The translations under genes were made by a program, and so were the position numbers. Below, piece after piece: positions 15,773 through 20,424 of a stretch of 20,424 nt of DNA. Every line of letters begins with the position of its first letter. Position 1 is the stretch's first letter. The stretch comes from Pseudomonadota bacterium (lineage in GTDB: Bacteria > Pseudomonadota > Gammaproteobacteria > Acidithiobacillales > Acidithiobacillaceae): contig JAKAVW010000018.1 of the NCBI GenBank assembly GCA_021827445.1, positions 1 to 20,424 of the forward strand, written 5' to 3'. Below the pieces are notes generated by a model. The model saw only the letters and a list, made by a program, of their open reading frames with translations, was not told the DNA's origin and searched no databases.

Positions 15773-15787
15773 CGGAACGCCGGTGCC

Positions 15788-16063
15788 TTAACGCACGACG
15801 TAGGGCAATAACGCCAGAAAACGGGCGCGCTTGATCGCCGTAGTCAACTGCCGCTGGTACAGATTGCTGGTTCCGGTAATTCGGCTGGGGACGATTTTAC
15901 CCGTCTCACCCACATAGGCCTGCAAGGTTTTCAGATCCTTGTAGTCGATCTCTTTGACGCCCTCCGCCTTGAAACGGCAGAACTTACGGCGACGGGTAAA
16001 GTTACTGCCGCCGCCACGTTTGTCGCCATCACTATCCCGATCTCTGTCCCGATTGAATGCCAT
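15788..16063 (-). CDS. rpsR: 30S ribosomal protein S18
   Basis: This 91-residue protein carries the S18 signature FTRRRKFCRFKAEGVKEIDYKD in the first half and IVPSRITGTSNLYQRQL, then the basic TTAIKRARFLALLPY end. ATG 16063 follows AAGGAGAAT. S18 binds 16S rRNA as a dimer with S6, whose gene is directly upstream, 15 bases away. The N-terminal run of Arg and Asp repeats (RDRDRDSDGDKRGGG) is longer than in E. coli (75 residues). Confidence 0.97.
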   Translation of the reverse strand: MAFNRDRDRDSDGDKRGGGSNFTRRRKFCRFKAEGVKEIDYKDLKTLQAYVGETGKIVPSRITGTSNLYQRQLTTAIKRARFLALLPYVVR

Positions 16064-16078
16064 TTGAATTCTCCTTCC

Positions 16079-16483
16079 TTAAGCCGTCGCTACGGTTTCG
16101 TTATCACTGTGGTCCGGTTCGCTTTCGTCTTCGACAGTATCTTCACTGCGCTCACGACGGTCACTCTCATCGCGGGCCAGAAAGGAAGGGGCGGTGACCG
16201 CTTCATCGCGGGCCAGAATCAGGTGGCGCAATACCGCATCATTGAAGCGGAAGGCATCTTCCAGCTCAGCCAAAGCGGTCCCGGTGCATTCCACATTCAT
16301 CAGGACGTAATGGGCCTTGTGGGCCTTCTTGATGGGGTAGGCCAGTTGTCGGCGACCCCAGTCTTCCAGACGATGAAAATGCCCGCCATCGCTCTCGATC
16401 ATGCCGCGATAGCGCTCAATCATCTGGGGGACCTGCTCACTCTGGTCAGGATGGACCAGAAACACAATTTCATAATGACGCAA
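16079..16483 (-). CDS. rpsF: 30S ribosomal protein S6
   Basis: S6 is an rRNA-binding small-subunit protein that pairs with S18. The core RHYEIVFLVHPDQSEQVPQM...LAYPIKKAHKAHYVLMNVE is typical, followed by an acidic tail rich in Asp, Glu and Ser. The start is taken as TTG 16483, because AAGGAG (16495-16490) sits six bases before it and the family begins with (M)RHYE. The frame is open to GTG 16504, which would put the ribosome site inside the gene. This gives 134 residues. It is the first gene of the operon. Confidence 0.95.
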   Translation of the reverse strand: MRHYEIVFLVHPDQSEQVPQMIERYRGMIESDGGHFHRLEDWGRRQLAYPIKKAHKAHYVLMNVECTGTALAELEDAFRFNDAVLRHLILARDEAVTAPSFLARDESDRRERSEDTVEDESEPDHSDNETVATA

Positions 16484-16489
16484 AAGTTG

Positions 16490-16495
16490 CTCCTT
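16490..16495 (-). promoter_or_regulatory. Ribosome binding site that fixes the rpsF TTG start
   Basis: AAGGAG on the minus strand lies six bases before TTG 16483. It decides for that start over the upstream GTG at 16504. Confidence 0.8.
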
Positions 16496-16513
16496 ATGGT
16501 TCACTGCGGAGTC

Positions 16514-16530
16514 CGGGCGCCCATCGCCCG
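16514..16530 (-). promoter_or_regulatory. rpsF leader hairpin, possible S6:S18 autoregulation site
   Basis: CGGGCG-ATGGG-CGCCCG forms a perfect 6-bp stem with a five-base loop in the short leader between promoter and rpsF. Many bacteria place an S6:S18-binding RNA structure here that represses the operon. The position fits, but the known consensus was not confirmed in detail. Confidence 0.4.
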
Positions 16531-16555
16531 AACAAGGAGTAAAAGGTGAGGGCGT

Positions 16556-16583
16556 ATTCTAATACGCGACGCGGGAAAAACAA
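16556..16583 (-). promoter_or_regulatory. Sigma70-type promoter of the rpsF-radA operon
   Basis: On the minus strand TTGTTT (16583-16578) and TAGAAT (16561-16556) are spaced by 16 bases, giving a leader of about 65 bases before rpsF. GC-rich sequence lies between the boxes. Confidence 0.65.
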
Positions 16584-16597
16584 GGGGTTAACATTTC

Positions 16598-16614
16598 GGT
16601 CTGTGCATCAGACC
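16598..16614 (-). terminator. Hairpin over the nagZ stop
   Basis: On the minus strand GGTCTG-ATGCA-CAGACC forms a 6-bp stem that includes the nagZ stop codon. No T tract follows directly. It may end the upstream cluster, or shield the rpsF promoter just downstream. Confidence 0.35.
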
Positions 16615-17672
16615 ACGGATCCGGTGGCCAGAGCCTGCAATTGCCCGATCTGCTGCAGACAGCGCGTTCGGTCTGCGGGAGACAGCAGTAATGTTGCAGC
16701 GTTGCCGACGAGCTTCTCCAAACGGTCACCCGTCGGCAGTGCCTCTTTGGATTGCAGATGCGAGATCGCCGTTTTCGCCCCCTCCGGATCGTTACAAATC
16801 AGCAGCAAGTCCGCGCCCGCTGCCAGTGCCGCATCCACCCGCGCCGCCATACCGCCGACACCCTGCGCACCCGCCATGCTGAGGTCGTCACTGACCACCA
16901 CCCCGGTGAAGCCCATCTCTTTGCGGAGGATGTCCTGCAGCCAGCGCGATGAGAAACCGGCAGGGTGTTCCATATCCACCTGAGGATAGAGACAATGCGC
17001 GGGCATAATCGCTGGAATCCCCGCGGCAATCAGGATAGCGAAAGGCTGGAGGTCCTCCTGAATGGCGCTGAGCGGACGCTCATCCAGCGGTAAATCGAGA
17101 TGGGAGTCTGCAGCCACCGCACCGTGGCCGGGAAAATGCTTGGCAACCCCCTGCAAGCCGGTCGCGGCCATACCCTCCCAGAGTGCAGCAGCGATAACAC
17201 CCACCCACCCGGGATTACAGTGGATGGCGCGGTCGCCGATCACCGCAGAAACGCCGCGATTCAAATCTACACAGGGGGTAAAGTCCATATCGAGGCCGAG
17301 CGCCCGGAGTTCCGCACCGAGTAGAAGCCCCCAATCCCGTGCTGCCGCCTGCGCCTTTTCCAGTCCATCACGATCCGCCAGACGACCCAGAGTCGCCATG
17401 GGGGGGAAGCACGTCACCCCGGCACGCAAACGCTGTACCCGCCCCCCTTCCTGATCAATACCGATAAGGAGCGGAGGGGAACGCAGCGCATGCAATTCGC
17501 CGCACAGGGCGCGCACCTGTTCGGCATCGACGCAGTTGCGGGCAAACAGGATGATGCCACCCACTGCCGGCTGGCGGAGCATTGCGCATTCAGTCGCCGT
17601 GGGCCGCAGCCCGGCAATATCGACCATCAGCGGACCCCGTGCGGGGCGCTGCCGCTCAGACTGTACCGGCAT
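16608..17672 (-). CDS. nagZ: Beta-N-acetylhexosaminidase NagZ (family GH3)
   Basis: NagZ is a cytoplasmic enzyme that removes N-acetylglucosamine from anhydro-muropeptides in cell-wall recycling. The 354-residue protein has VDIAGLRPT at the start, the substrate-binding ID(Q)EGGRVQR, the diagnostic KHFPGHG (178-184) with the catalytic His on the nearby loop (DSHLDLP), and the nucleophile Asp in VVSDDLSM (about 261-266). ATG 17672 was chosen for AGGAG (17687-17683) ten bases upstream; ATG 17627 is an alternative and the frame is open to 17840. With this start it overlaps the end of the permease gene by 17 bases, so the two are probably translated together. Confidence 0.93.
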   Translation of the reverse strand: MPVQSERQRPARGPLMVDIAGLRPTATECAMLRQPAVGGIILFARNCVDAEQVRALCGELHALRSPPLLIGIDQEGGRVQRLRAGVTCFPPMATLGRLADRDGLEKAQAAARDWGLLLGAELRALGLDMDFTPCVDLNRGVSAVIGDRAIHCNPGWVGVIAAALWEGMAATGLQGVAKHFPGHGAVAADSHLDLPLDERPLSAIQEDLQPFAILIAAGIPAIMPAHCLYPQVDMEHPAGFSSRWLQDILRKEMGFTGVVVSDDLSMAGAQGVGGMAARVDAALAAGADLLLICNDPEGAKTAISHLQSKEALPTGDRLEKLVGNAATLLLSPADRTRCLQQIGQLQALATGSVV

Positions 17673-19785
17673 GGGGGGCGGACTCCTGCGCACGGGCCTG
17701 CGCCTTGGCTGCGGCACGGGCCTTGGCTTCTTCCTTGTCCACTTCTTCATTCTGCACCAGTTCCATATCCGGCGACATGGAAATAGGCAGCGCGATACTC
17801 GGCGGCTGGCTGGGAATACCATGTACATGTACGGGCACAATCATCATGCTGAAACCATCATGCTGCAGGCGATCCTGCACGATAAAGCTGACTTCATCAT
17901 GCAGCAGTCCGTGGAAGGGTCCTTGCACAGGAGCATCAATGACCCGCCCGGCAAAGAAGATACTCTGCGGGAAATAGCGGATGGCGACATTGGCCAATTC
18001 CTCCATTGCCAGGATACGGTCGGTGGAGTAGGTGGCGAACCAGGTCGCCGCCATCCCCTCGTTGCGGCAAAAGGCCATATACTGGTTGGCCTCGGTCTCC
18101 ACATACACCTTGAGATCCTCTAACGCCTTGATACCTTTGAACTCACCCTGACCCACAATACCTGCCAGCAGGAAAACATAGTTCTTGACGAAGCCACCGA
18201 CCATGCGGTGCGCCGTCAGCAAGGTATGCAGTCCCAAGCCGTCAAAACGACTGACAAAAAATACGGCGGTGGCACCGCGCGGATCCAGAGGCAGATTGGG
18301 GCCGGACTCCAGGTGCTCAGGTACCACATCCAGCATGGTCTCATCTAATTCGGCGGTTATTTTGCTGATGCTTTTGTAATGGCGATAGATCAGGTAACCA
18401 AGCCCCACCACAATCGCGGTGACCAGCAGGGTGAACCAGCCGCCGGCATCGAACTTCTCGAAAATGGTGATGGCGAGAATAGATGCCGTGACCATAAAGC
18501 CCAGGACACTGGTGGCAAGCCGGCCTCGCCAGCGTGGCTCCTGATGCCGCTGGGCAAACCAGTGCCGGCTCAATCCCGCCATGGTCAGGGTAAAGGTGAT
18601 GAATACATTGATGCTGTACAGCACCACCAGAATGCTGACATGTCCGCCCGTCGCGAGAAGGATGGCAATGGCCGCGACCCCAATGAGCAAGACGCCATTA
18701 CGTGACACGAAACGATCCGACAGGTAAGAAAAACGCTCTGGTAACCAACGATCTACAGCCATATTCGCCATGACGATAGGGGCCGTGATAATACCCGTGT
18801 TGGCGGCAATAAAGAGGAGCAAGCCCTCGGTAATCAGGGTAAGCAGTGTCGCCGTCGGCCCAAAATGTATACCACCTACGGTCCATCCCTGGGTAATCGC
18901 GCCATAGAGCACGGCATTCAGCGTTTGCCCTTGCAGGCCATGCACATGGTACATCAGATACAGAAAGATCAGACTGCCCGCGACCAGGGACAGGGACGTC
19001 GCCAGCAGCGTCATGGTCCGCTGGCCCGTCTGCACCCGCGGTTCGCGCATGATATGCACACCATTGGCGACCGCTTCCAAACCCGTATAGGTACCACCAC
19101 CCAGGCTGAAGGCCCGCATTATCAGCGCCGCGATAAAGATCCAGCCGTACTGCATACTATCATGCTGAACACCAACGATTGTATTGTGAGCGATAGCTGG
19201 TACATCTCCCACATGGCTCAGCAGTCCCCAGCCCAGCACGACGATATGCGTGAGGACAAAAGCCATAAAGATCGGCAACAAAATCTTGATGGACTCTTTC
19301 ATGCCGCGCAAGTTGATAAAGATCAGAAACAGCAACACCGCGACATCAAAGAGAATGCGCTCACTGTACCAGGAGGCAGGCATGGTGCTGAGTAGCGCCT
19401 CGGTACCCGATGCCACCGAGATCGCAGCCGTTAAAATGTAATCAACGATCAAAGCGGCGCCACTCACCAGGCCCGCGATCGGCCCTAACAGGGTAGATGC
19501 GGTGTGATAACCGCCTCCGCCGTCAGGGAAAAGAGCGATGACCTGTTTGTAACCTGCCGAGATGATAAACACCGAGACCGGGATGCCGATGGCCAGGAAA
19601 ACGGCCAGATATTCATGCCCCTTCAGGGCATAGTAGATTTCCGGTGGACCGTAGGCGGAGGAAGACAGTGCATCAGAACCCAGACCGACCCACGCCAGAA
19701 AGGCCGCGAGCGAAAGGCTCTCGAACAGCTTGGGGTTGAATACGTTTACGGCGCGACGAAAACGGGGTAAGCGGATCCAGGCCAT
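17656..19785 (-). CDS. APC-superfamily permease, KimA/YdaO-like (potassium uptake)
   Basis: This 709-residue inner-membrane transporter has about 12 membrane segments up to residue 465 and a large cytoplasmic C-terminal part. The segment WVGLGSDALSSSAYGPPE near residue 32 is the hallmark of the KimA/YdaO and KUP-like branch of the APC family. KimA takes up potassium with protons, so I favour that over amino acids, but substrate cannot be proved here. The C-terminal domain (AVFFVSRFDGLGLHTLLTAH...) resembles the cytoplasmic domain of KimA relatives. A charged, Ala-rich tail (NEEVDKEEAKARAAAKAQAR) closes the protein. The start is ATG 19785, six bases after AGGAGG and directly abutting the L,D-transpeptidase stop. 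Confidence 0.88.
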   Translation of the reverse strand: MAWIRLPRFRRAVNVFNPKLFESLSLAAFLAWVGLGSDALSSSAYGPPEIYYALKGHEYLAVFLAIGIPVSVFIISAGYKQVIALFPDGGGGYHTASTLLGPIAGLVSGAALIVDYILTAAISVASGTEALLSTMPASWYSERILFDVAVLLFLIFINLRGMKESIKILLPIFMAFVLTHIVVLGWGLLSHVGDVPAIAHNTIVGVQHDSMQYGWIFIAALIMRAFSLGGGTYTGLEAVANGVHIMREPRVQTGQRTMTLLATSLSLVAGSLIFLYLMYHVHGLQGQTLNAVLYGAITQGWTVGGIHFGPTATLLTLITEGLLLFIAANTGIITAPIVMANMAVDRWLPERFSYLSDRFVSRNGVLLIGVAAIAILLATGGHVSILVVLYSINVFITFTLTMAGLSRHWFAQRHQEPRWRGRLATSVLGFMVTASILAITIFEKFDAGGWFTLLVTAIVVGLGYLIYRHYKSISKITAELDETMLDVVPEHLESGPNLPLDPRGATAVFFVSRFDGLGLHTLLTAHRMVGGFVKNYVFLLAGIVGQGEFKGIKALEDLKVYVETEANQYMAFCRNEGMAATWFATYSTDRILAMEELANVAIRYFPQSIFFAGRVIDAPVQGPFHGLLHDEVSFIVQDRLQHDGFSMMIVPVHVHGIPSQPPSIALPISMSPDMELVQNEEVDKEEAKARAAAKAQARAQESAPHAGTV

Positions 19786-20304
19786 TCAGTACCTCCTGGC
19801 GGGGGAACGCAGCGGTGGCTGCAGGCCAATAAAAACAGGGGTGTTTACAGGACACGCGGCAAAGAGCATGCACACCGCATCCGGCGCCATCCGCACACAG
19901 CCTGCCGATGCCGGCTGGCCGAGATGATCCACATCGGCAGTGCCGTGAATATAAATGTAACGGCGGAAGGTATCCTGAAGGCCACCACGATTAAAACCAC
20001 TTTCGCTGCCGGCGAGCCAGAGAATGCGACCGAGAATCCAGTCTTGCCGCGGCTGGCCCGCCGCCCACTCCGCGCTGTAACAGGCACCGGTCCAGCGCCT
20101 GCCACGCAGGATTGCCGTCGTGGGCAGGCCTTCACCGATGCGCGCGCGCACTACATGCCAGCCGCGCGGCGTGCAACCGCTGTCACGCTGTTCACCGAGT
20201 CCGTTACGAGCCGTGGATATGACATACTCCGAGCGCGGTTCAGCACCATTCATCTCGCGCAATCGTTGGGTGAAGACATCCACCCAGAGCCAGTGCGTGG
20301 GCAT
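19786..20304 (-). CDS. L,D-transpeptidase (YkuD domain)
   Basis: This protein carries the YkuD catalytic motif: HG at residue 120 (YIYIHGTADVDHLGQP) and SAGCVRM with the active Cys at 136, when numbered from ATG 20304. Such enzymes make 3-3 crosslinks in peptidoglycan or anchor lipoproteins to it. I chose ATG 20304 (172 residues) because it falls one base after the rlmD stop; ATG 20337 and longer starts would overlap rlmD. No start has a strong ribosome site. There is no visible signal peptide or membrane anchor, which is odd for an enzyme acting outside the membrane. Its stop touches the next gene's ATG (TGAATG). Confidence 0.85.
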   Translation of the reverse strand: MPTHWLWVDVFTQRLREMNGAEPRSEYVISTARNGLGEQRDSGCTPRGWHVVRARIGEGLPTTAILRGRRWTGACYSAEWAAGQPRQDWILGRILWLAGSESGFNRGGLQDTFRRYIYIHGTADVDHLGQPASAGCVRMAPDAVCMLFAACPVNTPVFIGLQPPLRSPARRY

Positions 20305-20305
20305 C

Positions 20306-20424
20306 TCAGCGCTCGAAGAGGGCGATGGATTCGACATGGGCGGTATGGGGAAACATGTTGACGACGCCAGCCGCTTGCAGATGATAACCGCGTTCGTGTA
20401 CCAGATACGCCGCATCACGGGCCA
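20306..20424 (-). CDS. rlmD: 23S rRNA (uracil-C5)-methyltransferase RlmD, C-terminal end
   Basis: Only the last 39 codons are in the window. They read GYHLQAAGVVNMFPHTAHVE and end SIALFER. The stretch (D/N)MFPHTAHVES(M/I)ALFER is the conserved end of RlmD/RumA, the S-adenosylmethionine enzyme that methylates a uracil in 23S rRNA. The reading frame differs from that of the L,D-transpeptidase open frame that runs over it. Most of the gene lies beyond the right edge. Confidence 0.9.
   Translation of the reverse strand, partial: ARDAAYLVHERGYHLQAAGVVNMFPHTAHVESIALFER

Overview
This looks like a chromosomal segment of a moderately GC-rich proteobacterium. The order rpsF-rpsR-(DUF2232)-rplI-dnaB-alr-radA, the acidophile-like periplasmic small proteins and the two PDC/PAS/GGDEF/EAL proteins fit Acidithiobacillus or a close relative. 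That placement is inference from gene content and general protein character; no database was searched.

Left part (1-6192): the window opens inside a tRNA-His gene, followed by a short non-coding stretch with a coding-like remnant. Next come two divergent paralogous genes for membrane-bound c-di-GMP enzymes, each a two-TM periplasmic sensor followed by PAS, GGDEF and EAL. The rightward copy (3448-6192) is intact. The leftward copy (3093-292) is the same protein broken by one in-frame amber codon between the sensor and PAS, and its C-terminus runs through a G9-A-G8 tract into unrelated sequence.

Middle part (6193-10291): small accessory and envelope genes. These are a PIN-domain (VapC-like) remnant, a SHOCT-domain membrane protein behind a possible operator, an alanine-zipper lipoprotein with its own hairpin, a secreted protein with a probable double-psi barrel, Xaa-Pro aminopeptidase PepP, and a DUF4168 secreted protein that precedes pepP in the same operon.

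Right part (10463-20424): every gene is on the minus strand. The operon rpsF-rpsR-DUF2232-rplI-dnaB-alr-radA covers translation, replication, cell-wall D-alanine supply and recombination. It starts from a good sigma70-type promoter with a structured leader. In it, alr carries a one-base frameshift at a GGGGGGCCTTTT tract. Upstream lies a tightly packed cluster: rlmD (3' end only), an L,D-transpeptidase, a KimA/YdaO-like potassium permease and nagZ, with junctions that abut or overlap.

I saw no CRISPR array, complete insertion sequence, prophage or obvious defence system. The most unusual points are the amber-split c-di-GMP enzyme beside its intact divergent paralogue, the conserved periplasmic CX6C motif in both copies, and the alr frameshift.
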